Part shown: positions 54,962 through 63,086 of the stretch, one piece after another | How the letters are laid out: each line of letters starts with the position of its first letter | Numbering within the stretch: the stretch's first letter is position 1 | Origin: Acidobacteriota bacterium | GTDB lineage: Bacteria; Acidobacteriota; Terriglobia; Terriglobales; SCQP01 | Direction: 5' to 3' | Assembly (NCBI GenBank): GCA_027459505.1 | Contig: DAIDIE010000016.1 | Span: 119,786-183,785, forward strand | Length of the DNA: 64,000 nucleotides | Made by a program: the position numbers and the translations under genes | Notes under the pieces: generated by a model | What the model was told of the DNA's origin: nothing | The model's input: only the letters and a program-made list of their open reading frames with translations | The model's database searches: none

Positions 54962-56136
54962 TTCTCGCCTCGCAGCTTGCGTTGTAGCAGATCCGCCTGT
55001 TCCAGCAGGTTGGCCTGTACGGGGACGCTATCGGAACCCCCAGCCGTTTTGCGCGGAGCGCTCGTCTCCGCCTCCCCTCCGCTTGCGCCCTCGCGCACCT
55101 CGCCCGCCGCCGCCCCCTGCGCCTTGAGCGGAGCAGGGGCGCTGTAGAAGCGCTCCAGCTTCAGGATCGGTCTCTCCAGCGATGGATTGAATCCGGTCCA
55201 TTCCTGCTCGATCTGCCGCTCGCGCTCGGTCAACTGCAGCATCGAGTGCATCTTGGAGTCGAGGTCGTCAATGTAATGCAGCAGCAGCGCCTCGGGAAAC
55301 ATCGGCAGCTTGGGCGAGCCAAACTCGTACTTGCCGTGATGGCTGATGATCAGGTGCTCCAGCAGGATTTGCAGGTTGCGCGGAAACTCCGGTATCGCCG
55401 CCACATGACGATGGACCACCTCCAGCACCAGGATCATGTGTCCCAGCAACTGCCCTTCGGTGGTGTAGGCGAAGCTGCGCTCGTAGCTGAGCTCGTAGAT
55501 CTTGCCGAGGTCGTGCAGCACCACCCCGGCGGTCAGCAGGTCGATATCCACCCCGGGATAGTTCTGCGATACCAGCCGCGCCAGCCGGCACAGCGAGCGC
55601 ACATGCTCCAGCAGACCGCCAAAAAACGCATGGTGCAGGCTCTTCGCCGCGGGAGCGCGCTTGTAACGCTCCTGAATGGCGGCGTCGTCGAGGATGTTGA
55701 GCACAAGCTGCCGCAGCGGCGGATTGCGAATCGCCTCCACATAGCCGTGGACTTCGGCGAACATCTGCTCCACGTCCTCGCGGGTGGCGGGCAGGTAGTC
55801 GCCCAGCTCGATCTCGCGCTCATCGATCTTGCGGATTTTGTGGATCTGGATCTGCGGACGGTTGCGGAAAAGCTGCACCGCGCCCCGCACCCGCACGAAA
55901 TCGTCGCGCTCAAACGTCGAAAGAACTTCTTCCACGTTCTCCCACATCTTGGCGTCGACCTCGCCGGTGCGATCCCCCAGCATGAGCGACAGGTAGGGCT
56001 CGCCGCTCTTTTTGACCTTCACTTCTTTGGAGCGCACCAGAAACGCGGACGTCATGCGCTCACAGGGCTGCAGCTGTTCCACAAAGAGCGTCTTCATCCG
56101 CTCCGCCCCCGCGCGCTCATCCGGAAAGTAATTCAT
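54958..56136 (-). CDS. YhaM-like OB-HD 3'-5' exoribonuclease
   Basis: N-terminal OB-fold nucleic-acid-binding domain (VKVKKSGEPYLSLMLGDRTG, VRGAVQLFRNRPQIQIHKIR) followed by an HD phosphohydrolase domain: KSLHHAFFGGLLEHVRSL (first His pair), VVLHDLGKIYELSYERS (HD pair) and LLEHLIISHHGKYEFGSP. This is the YhaM layout (3'-5' exonuclease acting on RNA or ssDNA). 392 residues; the last ~60 are low complexity. ATG at 56136 with GTGA coupling to BlaI. Confidence 0.85.
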   Translation of the reverse strand: MNYFPDERAGAERMKTLFVEQLQPCERMTSAFLVRSKEVKVKKSGEPYLSLMLGDRTGEVDAKMWENVEEVLSTFERDDFVRVRGAVQLFRNRPQIQIHKIRKIDEREIELGDYLPATREDVEQMFAEVHGYVEAIRNPPLRQLVLNILDDAAIQERYKRAPAAKSLHHAFFGGLLEHVRSLCRLARLVSQNYPGVDIDLLTAGVVLHDLGKIYELSYERSFAYTTEGQLLGHMILVLEVVHRHVAAIPEFPRNLQILLEHLIISHHGKYEFGSPKLPMFPEALLLHYIDDLDSKMHSMLQLTERERQIEQEWTGFNPSLERPILKLERFYSAPAPLKAQGAAAGEVREGASGGEAETSAPRKTAGGSDSVPVQANLLEQADLLQRKLRGEK

Positions 56137-56337
56137 AACGCGCTATCCAACCCCCTCCCACATCTCCGCGCCCCTTTTCCTGTTAACCCCGGAAGTCTCA
56201 CTCAACTTGCTTCACCGTTCCCTCGATCCCCCGGGTGCCCCACTCAACTTGTTGAGTGGGTAACAGCCGAGGTGAGCGACCAAGCCGCCGTCCACCCAAC
56301 CCCACGGAGAACCGTGAACTGTGAACTGTAAACTCTC
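56137..56337. other. Gap with a symmetric repeat and heptamer repeats
   Basis: No gene. Carries CCACTCAACTTGTTGAGTGGG (arms CCACTCAAC/GTTGAGTGG, 56239-56259) and runs of the heptamer GAACTGT/AAACTCT near 56311-56332. The same heptamer appears at 57776-57812. Confidence 0.6.
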
Positions 56338-57453
56338 CTACTGCAGTCCCCCCTTGCTCTTCTTCTCGATCGGCTTGGGCAAGTCCTGCGGCAGGACGCG
56401 TTCAAAGTGGGTGAGGTCCACAGTCGTATGTCCGCCCGCCCCGGTGTCCACGTAGCCGGGAGCGACTTTGATGTACGCCTCACTGCGCAGCCGGGTGAGG
56501 TACCTCTGCAGCTCGGGATCCATCTTCTGTTGGTAAATCTTGTTTTCGATCTGGTTGCGCGCCTCGGTGAGCGTCTCCTGCCCGGCATGGTGAATATCTT
56601 CCACCTTGAGGATCAGCAGCCCATTCGCGGTGTGCAGCACGGGAGTCACGCCAAACAGCGGCAACTTAAACACGGCGGACGCCAGCTGTGGCGCCAGGTC
56701 CTTGCGCTCGAAAAAGCCGATATCGCCGCCGTGCGACGCCGAACGGCTGGCCGAGTACTGCTTCGCCATCTGCGAAAAGCTCTCCCCATGCGCCGCGCGT
56801 ACCTGGATCTGATTGGCCAGGTCCTGCTGGAAGGCCAGCGCCTTGCCCGTCTTCCCGGCGGTGGGAATCAGGATTTCCGATAGACGCACCGAGTTGTGCC
56901 GCACGAACTCGCCCTTGTGCGCGTTGTAGTATTTCGCAATCTCGTCCGACGAGATCGAAATGCGCGGCGCCACGTCCTGCTGGATCACCTGTTGCGTCAA
57001 AATGCCATCGGAGATGTTCTGCTTGAGTTGCGAGTAGCTCTCTCCTTGTGCCCGCACCGCCGCGCGCAGCGCCTGCAGCGTTGGCAGGTTCATCTTCTTC
57101 CGCATCTGGTCCAGCCGCCGGATGGTGGCCGTCTCGGCGGAGATCCCCAGCGTCTTCGCCCGCTCCAGCAGCAGGTCGCGGTCGATGAGGTCCCTCAGCA
57201 GGTCGCGTTTCTGCTGCTCCAGGGAAGGAACGTCAGCGCCCGGCTGCCGCAATTGCGCGTTGATCTGCGCCTCTCCCTTGGCCAGGTCCTCGCTGGTGAT
57301 GATGTCGTTGTTAACGCGGGCGACAATGCGCTCCAGCGTGGCATTCCGCCGTGGCGGGTTGGGAGAGGTGCGCGCCGCCGCCGGCAGCGCAGCCAGCCAA
57401 ATGCTGGACAGCACCAGCGGTGACACACTACAAATCAATCGACGCATGGACAT
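56338..57453 (-). CDS. SurA-like periplasmic peptidyl-prolyl isomerase
   Basis: Periplasmic chaperone for outer-membrane proteins. Signal peptide CSVSPLVLSSIWLAALPAAA, then the SurA N-domain (VARVNNDIITSEDLAKGEAQ; LLRDLIDRDLLLERAKTLGI) and one parvulin domain (SVRLSEILIPTAGK, GGDIGFFERKDLAPQLA, LPLFGVTPVLHTANG, LKVEDIHHAGQ). 371 residues, one PPIase domain rather than two. ATG at 57453 (MSMRR) chosen; the next ATG at 57447 is an alternative. It lies 367 bases below pheT but on its own promoter is likely. Confidence 0.85.
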   Translation of the reverse strand: MSMRRLICSVSPLVLSSIWLAALPAAARTSPNPPRRNATLERIVARVNNDIITSEDLAKGEAQINAQLRQPGADVPSLEQQKRDLLRDLIDRDLLLERAKTLGISAETATIRRLDQMRKKMNLPTLQALRAAVRAQGESYSQLKQNISDGILTQQVIQQDVAPRISISSDEIAKYYNAHKGEFVRHNSVRLSEILIPTAGKTGKALAFQQDLANQIQVRAAHGESFSQMAKQYSASRSASHGGDIGFFERKDLAPQLASAVFKLPLFGVTPVLHTANGLLILKVEDIHHAGQETLTEARNQIENKIYQQKMDPELQRYLTRLRSEAYIKVAPGYVDTGAGGHTTVDLTHFERVLPQDLPKPIEKKSKGGLQ

Positions 57454-57820
57454 AGAATACTCCGAAAGACCCGCCCAACAGGCGTTCTGGACCGCCTGAA
57501 TCGCGCCCCAGACCCACCGCCAACCGGGAACTGACAACTCACTTCCGCCCCTTCGCTCACTACCGCCCGCCCGCTCACTACCGCCCCCCCCGCTCACTTC
57601 CGCCACCCCCGGGTGCCCCACCCAACGTTTTTTGTTGGGTGGGCAGCGCCAGGTCAAGCGCGCCGCGAAAGTCCATCAACACAAACTGTGCAGGTCAAGC
57701 GCGCCGCGAAAGTCCATCAAAGCCCCACAATAAACTGTGCAGGTCAATCGCGCCGCCAAAGTCCATCCACACCCCACGGTGAACTGTCAACTGTCAACTG
57801 TGAACTGTTCACTCCCCCGC
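57454..57820. repeat. Tandem and inverted repeat cluster between SurA-like gene and pheT
   Basis: No gene. Contains three copies of CGCTCACTACCGCC-type units (57537-57605), a hairpin CCACCCAACG/GTTGGGTGGG (57617-57643), three ~41-49-bp units beginning CAGGTCAAGCGCGCCGCGAA (57650, 57691, 57740), and a heptamer array GAACTGT/CAACTGT at 57776-57812. No palindromic spacers or cas genes, so not a CRISPR. Confidence 0.75.
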
Positions 57821-59899
57821 TCACTTCCGCTGCTGTCCGCCCTGTCCGCTCACCGCCTCGGTAATCCGTTGCATGGCCTCCTGGATCTCCTCTTCCCGCA
57901 GCGTCCGTTCATTCATCTGCAAGCGCACGCGGAACAGCAGGCTGTAGTAACCCTCCGGCAGCGACGCCCCGCGGAACACCTCCAGCGGCTGCACGCCGCT
58001 GACGATACCGATCTGCAATGCCGCAATCGCCTGCTCCAACTGTTCCCAGCGCACCGCGTCGGGCAGGAGGAACGACAAGTCGCGCTCACTTGCCGGAAAG
58101 CGCGAGGGCGGCTGGTACTGCACGGTGCGCCCTCCCCGGTCGTAGAGTCCGTCCAGCCAGATCTCCGCAATCCAGACCGGTTGCTTGAACTTCCATTCCT
58201 GGGCCAGCTCGGGATGCAGTTGTCCAAAGCGCGCCAATCGCGCCCCGCTTGCCTGGTCTTCGATAACGGCGCTGCGCCCCGGATGAAAGCCGTCTTCGCC
58301 GCAGGGCAGCAGCCGCACGCCGCCAATGGCAAAGCTCTCCAGCGTAGCGTTCACCTCGGCCTTGAGGTCGTAGAAGTCGTAGGCGCGCTTCTCGTCCGCC
58401 CAGCTATCGCCTGCGGCTCGTCCCGCCGCGCCCAGGCTGAGCACGCGCCGCTCGTTGGGCGCGCCGTCCCGCAGTTCGTAAATTTTGCCAAACTCGTACA
58501 GCCGTGGATTCTCCACTCCGCGGTTGAGGTTGTTGTGCAGCAGATGCAGCATCGATGGCAACGCGGACGTGCGCAGCGCCGCCGCCTCTTCACTCAGCGG
58601 GTTGCGGATGTGCACCGCCTGCACATCCCCGGCAAAGCGCGCGCATTCCCCGGCGTCCACAAAGCTCAGCGCCACCGCTTCGGTAAATCCCCGCGCGCGC
58701 AGCCTCGCGCCCAGCCGCTGCTGCAGAATCAGCTCCGCCGGAATCTCCACCGCGCCGGACCAGCTCGGCAAACGGCTGGGAAAGCGTTCGTAGCCGTACT
58801 GCCGCGCAATCTCTTCGACGAGATCGACCTCCAGCCGCACGTCCGGACGCCATGATGGCGCGGCCACCCTCCAGCTCGCGCCGCCCCCGCTGTCCCCCTG
58901 AAGGCTGGTTATTTGGAAGCCCAGCACGGTGAGAATCAACTCGATCTGGTCCGGAGGCACGGCCTGTCCCAGCAGCCGCTCGACCGTCTGCGCCCGCAGC
59001 GTAATCTCCGGCTGACCCGGCACATCCCCGCGGACATCGATCAGGCCGCAGCGCAGCTCCGGCGCCTTTCCGGCTGGAAACTCCTGCAGCAGCCCGGCAA
59101 TGCGATTGGCCGCGAGAGGCGCGGCGTTGAAGTCGGCGCCGCGCTCGAACCTGTGCGAGGCGTCGGTATGCAGTCCATGGCGTTTCGCCGTCCGGCGCAC
59201 GCCGGTAGGCTCGAACCAGGCGCTTTCAATCAGTACCCGCGTGGTCTGTTCCGTAATGGCCGACTCCAGCCCGCCCATCACTCCGGCCAGCGCCACCGGC
59301 CCTTCCGCGTCGGCAATCACCAGGTCGCTGGCATCGAGCGTGCGCTCCACTTCGTCGAGCGTGACCAGTTTTTCTCCTTGCCGCGCGTAGCGCACATGGA
59401 TGGCGCCCCCCCGGAGCTTATCCAGGTCAAAGGCGTGGGTCGGCTGCCCGGTTTCGAACAGCACGTAGTTGGTAATGTCGGCAACGTTGTTGATGCTGCG
59501 CGAACCCATGAGTCCCAGGCGGTCCACGACGTGTTGCGGAGAGGCGCCCACGGACACCTTTTCCAGCACGCGCGCGCAGTAGCGCGCGCAGCCCGCGGGC
59601 GCGTCGATGGTGATCTTCACCAGCGATTCCGCCGCCGCCCCACTCTCTTGGAGCCTGGGCTGAGACGCCTCCAGCGGCAGCAGCGGCTTGCGCCGCAGCG
59701 CCGCCACTTCGCGCGCCACCCCGTAATGGCTCAGGCAGTCGGGACGGTTGGCGGTGATATCCAGCTCCAGCACCGTCTCCGCGCCCTGGCCTTCAATGCC
59801 CTCCACCGCCAGCCCACACAAGGTGAGCCGCTCCGCCAGTTCGCTGGCGGGCAGGCCGCTGGCGGCAAAGTCGTTTAACCAGTCGGTGGAAATTCGCAT
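57821..59899 (-). CDS. pheT: Phenylalanyl-tRNA synthetase beta subunit, short form
   Basis: Beta chain of PheRS (alpha2beta2), needed for tRNA-Phe charging. B1/B5 and synthetase-like domains include ITANRPDCLSHYGVAREVA, FETGQPTHAFDLDKLRGG, GLHTDASHRFERGADF, and the C-terminal ferredoxin-like B8 part (PSRFPASERDLSFLLPD, RVRLQMNERTLREEE). At 692 residues it is about 100 shorter than E. coli: the EMAP-II-like tRNA-binding domain normally after the first ~40 residues is missing, since VEGIEGQGAETVLELDITANRP runs straight on. It follows pheS. Confidence 0.95.
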   Translation of the reverse strand: MRISTDWLNDFAASGLPASELAERLTLCGLAVEGIEGQGAETVLELDITANRPDCLSHYGVAREVAALRRKPLLPLEASQPRLQESGAAAESLVKITIDAPAGCARYCARVLEKVSVGASPQHVVDRLGLMGSRSINNVADITNYVLFETGQPTHAFDLDKLRGGAIHVRYARQGEKLVTLDEVERTLDASDLVIADAEGPVALAGVMGGLESAITEQTTRVLIESAWFEPTGVRRTAKRHGLHTDASHRFERGADFNAAPLAANRIAGLLQEFPAGKAPELRCGLIDVRGDVPGQPEITLRAQTVERLLGQAVPPDQIELILTVLGFQITSLQGDSGGGASWRVAAPSWRPDVRLEVDLVEEIARQYGYERFPSRLPSWSGAVEIPAELILQQRLGARLRARGFTEAVALSFVDAGECARFAGDVQAVHIRNPLSEEAAALRTSALPSMLHLLHNNLNRGVENPRLYEFGKIYELRDGAPNERRVLSLGAAGRAAGDSWADEKRAYDFYDLKAEVNATLESFAIGGVRLLPCGEDGFHPGRSAVIEDQASGARLARFGQLHPELAQEWKFKQPVWIAEIWLDGLYDRGGRTVQYQPPSRFPASERDLSFLLPDAVRWEQLEQAIAALQIGIVSGVQPLEVFRGASLPEGYYSLLFRVRLQMNERTLREEEIQEAMQRITEAVSGQGGQQRK

Positions 59900-60005
59900 G
59901 TCGCTCTCGAAGAACTACTGCCCGGATACTTCCGGCCCGGTCGCCGGCCCTGTCCTGTCCGCTGGGCTTCGCGTTCTCGTCTTCGCCTCTTGTTTTCCGT
60001 GCGCG

Positions 60006-61124
60006 TTATTGCCGGAACTGTTCCAGAAAGCGCAAGTCGCCGCTGTAGAAGCGCTGGATGTCGTCCACCCCGTAGCGCAGCATCGCGGTTCGTTCCACGC
60101 CCATGCCGAAGGCGAAGCCGCTCCACGCCTCCCGCTCGTAGCCGCTGTGCTGGAACAGCGCGGGATGCACCATGCCGCATCCCAGCAGCTCGATCCATCC
60201 ACTCTGCTTGCATACCCGGCAGCCCTTCCCCTGGCAGAAAATGCAGCTGATGTCGACCTCGGCGCTGGGCTCGGTAAACGGGAAGTACGACGGACGGAAA
60301 CGCGTCCGCGTCCCTCCGCCAAACATCCGCCGCGCGAACTCGTCCAGCGTCCCCTTCAAGTCCCGGAAGGTGATGTCGCGGTCCACCGCCAGCCCCTCTA
60401 CTTGGTGAAACATGGGCGAGTGGGTGGCGTCGGGGGCGTCTCTGCGGTAGACGCGTCCCGGCACGACGATGCGCAGCGGCGGCTCCTGCCGCTGCATGGT
60501 CCTGATCTGCACCGGCGAGGTGTGTGTGCGCAGCAGCCAGCCCTGCTCCTCGCCCGGCGTCTGCAGGTAAAACGTGTCCTGCTCGGCGCGTGCCGGATGC
60601 GACTCGGGCACATTCAATGCGTCGAAGTTGAAGTACGAGGTCTCCATCTCCGGCCCCTGGGCAATCGAGTAGCCCAGGCTGACGAAGATCTCCACCATCT
60701 CCTGCATGACCTGCAGAACCGGGTGCGGCGCGCCGGGTGTGGCGTCGCGGCCGGGCAGGGAAACATCGACCCGCTCGGCTTCCAGGCGGCGGCTGACCGC
60801 CTCACTCTGCTGCCGTGCGGAGGCCTCTTCGATGACCTGCTCCACCTGTTGGCGCAGCGCGTTCAGCCCCTGCCCAAGCTCCTTCTTCCAGTTCCCCGGA
60901 GCGGGCGCCAGCCAGTTGTCTTTGATTTGGGTGAGGATGCCGTTCTTGCGCCCCTGCCAGCGGTCGCGCATGGCGCGCAGCGCGGCCTCATCCCGCAGCT
61001 CCGCCGACTCCTGCGCCACTAAAGTGGCAAGAGCTGCAAACAGCGTTTGCAGCTCTTGTGGGGTCTGGATCTGCAGTTGCGTCCACGGCTGCCCCGTCTG
61101 GGCGGCGGCTTCGTGGGTCTGCAT
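60006..61124 (-). CDS. pheS: Phenylalanyl-tRNA synthetase alpha subunit
   Basis: Alpha chain carrying the class II catalytic site. N-terminal coiled coil (VAQESAELRDEAALRAMRD..GNWKKELGQGLNALRQQ) binds tRNA; motif 2 is PPLRIVVPGRVYRRDAPDAT, motif 3 ends in GFAFGMGVERTAMLRYGVDD. A CIFCQGKGCRVCKQSGW block near residue 310 suggests a zinc site in a loop. 372 residues, long for PheS. Located between rplT and pheT. Confidence 0.95.
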   Translation of the reverse strand: MQTHEAAAQTGQPWTQLQIQTPQELQTLFAALATLVAQESAELRDEAALRAMRDRWQGRKNGILTQIKDNWLAPAPGNWKKELGQGLNALRQQVEQVIEEASARQQSEAVSRRLEAERVDVSLPGRDATPGAPHPVLQVMQEMVEIFVSLGYSIAQGPEMETSYFNFDALNVPESHPARAEQDTFYLQTPGEEQGWLLRTHTSPVQIRTMQRQEPPLRIVVPGRVYRRDAPDATHSPMFHQVEGLAVDRDITFRDLKGTLDEFARRMFGGGTRTRFRPSYFPFTEPSAEVDISCIFCQGKGCRVCKQSGWIELLGCGMVHPALFQHSGYEREAWSGFAFGMGVERTAMLRYGVDDIQRFYSGDLRFLEQFRQ

Positions 61125-61128
61125 ACGG

Positions 61129-61503
61129 CTAGGCCTTGGCCGGCGCGGCCTGCAGCGCCGAGCGCGCCTGGTTGATCAGCGCGGTGAACCCTTCCGCGTC
61201 GCGCACCGCGATGTCGGCCAGCACCTTGCGGTCCAGCTCGATGCCGGCGCTTTTCAGCCCGTGCATGAACTGGCTGTAGCTGAGTCCGTGCGCCCGCGTC
61301 GCCGCCCCGATACGCACAATCCACAGCTCGCGATACTGCCGCTTGCGCTGCTTGCGGCCGCTGTAGGCGAATTTGAGCGCGCGCTCGCTGGCTTCCAGCG
61401 CCGAGCGGTACAGTTTGCTCTTGGTAAGGAAAAAGCCTTTGGTAAGGCCAAGAATCTTTTTACGCTTATCGCGGCGTTTGCTGCCGCGTTTGACTCGAGG
61501 CAT
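61129..61503 (-). CDS. rplT: 50S ribosomal protein L20
   Basis: Primary rRNA-binding protein for 50S assembly and known translational autorepressor. [20 protein letters not shown] (basic N-terminal tail), [37 protein letters not shown] and [22 protein letters not shown] are typical. ATG at 61503 used; the frame extends to 61566. 124 residues. Starts five bases after pheS's upstream boundary, so rplT-pheS-pheT are one transcript. Confidence 0.96.
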   Translation of the reverse strand: MPRVKRGSKRRDKRKKILGLTKGFFLTKSKLYRSALEASERALKFAYSGRKQRKRQYRELWIVRIGAATRAHGLSYSQFMHGLKSAGIELDRKVLADIAVRDAEGFTALINQARSALQAAPAKA

Positions 61504-61781
61504 CGTTTTCTCCTGGCTGGACCCGGTTTGCAACCCGCCGGAAACTCGTGCTTGGCCGATAGCCAAAAGCTAATCGCCCAAACTCGATCCCGCGGTCAAC
61601 CCTGGTCGCTGAAACCCGGCTGTACGGCACGATGAGAGCCGTACTCTCCGGTTGAGCTCACCCCGCCATTTTGTGCAGCTCCGGCGAGGGCCCTGGGTGC
61701 GCCGCTCTGGTGTTGGCTGCGTTCGCTGCCGCAGCCCCGCGGCGCCAATTCAAGAAGCGTTGCTGGTCCCTGAAACCCGTT
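61504..61781 (-). promoter_or_regulatory. Candidate L20 autoregulatory leader
   Basis: 278-nt non-coding space between rpmI and rplT. Two near-identical 17-base direct repeats (minus-strand CGGGTTTCAGGGACCAG at 61763-61779 and CGGGTTTCAGCGACCAG at 61602-61618) and a stem GTACGGC/GCCGTAC (61622-61644) are visible. In E. coli and Bacillus, L20 binds two mRNA sites resembling its 23S rRNA site ahead of rplT; this could be such a leader. Confidence 0.45.
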
Positions 61782-61979
61782 TTACGAGTAGGGAATCATG
61801 CGGTGCACGCGGCGGAGGTCGGCGGCGCTGATCAGGGTGTCCTGATCGAGCACGCGCTTCCGCTTGCGCGACTTCTTGGTCAAAATATGGCGCGCCATCG
61901 AGTGTCCCCGGACAATCTTTCCACTGCCGGTGGTCCGGAACCGTTTGGCGGCGCCTTTATGCGTCTTCAACTTAGGCAT
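61782..61979 (-). CDS. rpmI: 50S ribosomal protein L35
   Basis: 65-residue basic ribosomal protein. [20 protein letters not shown] and [20 protein letters not shown] are the family landmarks, complete. ATG at 61979. It heads the rpmI-rplT-pheS-pheT cluster; infC, its usual partner upstream, is absent from this window and the upstream gap is filled by repeats. Confidence 0.95.
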   Translation of the reverse strand: MPKLKTHKGAAKRFRTTGSGKIVRGHSMARHILTKKSRKRKRVLDQDTLISAADLRRVHRMIPYS

Positions 61980-62058
61980 AAGCGACTATTGTAGCGGAAA
62001 ACGGGCTGCGTTAACAGCTCACAGTGGATGGGCTCACAGTGAATGGGCCGGCCGCTTC

Positions 62059-62217
62059 AGCGTGGCGGAGCCACGCACGAATAGTAGCCAGGGGTCCCGC
62101 TTTGGGGACCCCTGGGAATCACGAAATACAACAACAGAGCGTGGCGGAGCCACGCAAGGAAACGCTGGCAGAGGCTGAGACCACCCTGAAGCGGGGCATA
62201 AAAGCGTCCGTGCCGCC
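62059..62217 (+). repeat. Family C element, copy C1
   Basis: 159 bp. Head hairpin GCGTGG/CCACGC, a large hairpin CCAGGGGTCCC/GGGACCCCTGG (62088-62115), a second GCGTGGCGGAGCCACGC (62139-62155), and tail GCATAAAAGCGTCCGTGCCGCC. The tail resembles family A's tail (GGAATAAAAGCGGCCGTGCC). Confidence 0.85.
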
Positions 62218-62493
62218 CTCCGCCGGGCGAGCCGGTCATTCGGGACCGCGGATGGATGTGACTGCGGCGCATAGCGCGGCAGCGCTAGGGTAGAGTCCGG
62301 CAGCGCGTCCCCGGGTCAAGGGTAGAGTGGTCGTAGTGGGCACTTGACCCGCTCCTGGCGGCGTTAAAGGCGCTTCAGCGTGGCGGAGCCACGCACGAAT
62401 AGTAGCCAGGGGTCCCGCTTTGGGGACCCCTGGGAATTGCGAAATACAACAACAGAGCGTGGCGGAGCCACGCAAGGAAGCGCTGGCAAAGGC
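62165..62493 (+). repeat. Left ~330-bp direct repeat flanking the HicB locus
   Basis: From CTGGCAGAGGCTGAGACCAC to AACGCTGGCAAAGGC-like text. Matches the right copy at 63505-63836 with few differences, in the same orientation. It consists of a C tail, spacer E (with hairpin GGGTCAAG/CTTGACCC) and a C head. Confidence 0.85.
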
Positions 62494-62537
62494 CGATACC
62501 ACCCAGAAGCGGGTGGCATAAACGCGTCCGTGCCGCC
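62377..62537 (+). repeat. Family C element, copy C2
   Basis: 161 bp, same order of hairpins as C1 and a tail ending GCGTCCGTGCCGCC. Immediately upstream of the toxin-antitoxin promoter. Confidence 0.85.
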
Positions 62538-62589
62538 CATTTTTAAAGCTGCGCTTGCGGCAGGCAGCCGCAGCCCGTCCTTTCGCATC

Positions 62590-62607
62590 GATATCGTATG
62601 CGATATC
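62590..62607. promoter_or_regulatory. Palindromic operator of the HicB locus
   Basis: GATATCG-TATG-CGATATC, perfect 7-bp arms, ending 10 bases before the ATG of the first gene. A likely binding site for the HicB-type antitoxin. Confidence 0.6.
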
Positions 62608-62617
62608 ATTTCTGCGG

Positions 62618-63086
62618 ATGGTGCCTACCCCGCCCGACGACGAAAGAGCCAGCCGGATTCGTGAGCGGATCGCCGAAATAGCCGCTCGTCCTAAGGAGCG
62701 AGCCACCGAGTCCTCCCTGCGGGAGGAGATCGCAGGTGGAGGGCCGCGAAATTCCGAAGGGCGTCCCCCTCGCGTGGGAGAGGAGGCCGCGCATCGGCGG
62801 CTCCGCCGTCTCACTGGAGAACGTGCCAGCGACCAACGGGAGCGGGCGGTCTGAAGGGGACGAGGCCGTGCCTCACAATGTGGCATTCCGGGAGATTACA
62901 TGGGTAATTGACAAGCTACGTGATTTCCATCGCGTCTCAGCTCGTCAGGCTACGCACGGCATCCTGTTCCACATCGACGATCAGGTCTTCATGATTAACA
63001 AACACAATCCTGGGAGCAGTCAGGCGAAGAAATACTCCGTGAAGGATTTCATCGAGGCGATGACCAACTTGGGATGGTTCCAATGA
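62618..63086 (+). pseudogene. Small toxin-like gene interrupted by repeat B4
   Basis: Starts at ATG 62618 (MVPTPPDDERASRIRERIAE) and ends at TGA 63084-63086, overlapping hicB. Repeat B4 (62694-62874, 181 bp) breaks the frame: after B4 the C-terminal part is in a different frame. Removing exactly B4 restores a 95-residue ORF ending KKYSVKDFIEAMTNLGWFQ. The family is not recognised with certainty; position next to a HicB and coupled start/stop suggest a toxin partner. As it stands, translation from the ATG ends inside B4. A GTG inside B4 (62736) could express a chimeric C-terminal part. Confidence 0.65.
62694..62874 (+). repeat. Family B element, copy B4 (181 bp)
   Basis: Full family B copy from AGGAGCGAGCCACCGAGTC to GACGAGGCCGTGCCTC, 181 bp, not divisible by three, inside a short gene. 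B3 (180 bp) is the nearest relative in sequence. Confidence 0.93.

Larger units (their letters stand above)
61980..62617. other. Repeat-filled gap upstream of the HicB locus
   Basis: No gene. Holds family C copies C1 and C2 and spacer E between them, plus the operator of the toxin-antitoxin pair. The rpmI promoter must lie at its left edge (minus strand), not resolved. Confidence 0.7.

Noticed and set aside
57650..57780. CRISPR array between SurA-like gene and pheT
   Set aside because: Only three imperfect units with no regular spacers and no cas genes.
61602..61650. Group II intron domain V-like hairpin in the rpmI-rplT gap
   Set aside because: GTACGGC/GCCGTAC plus CCGG pairs look similar, but there is no GNRA-capped 34-nt domain V, no reverse transcriptase and no flanking domains.
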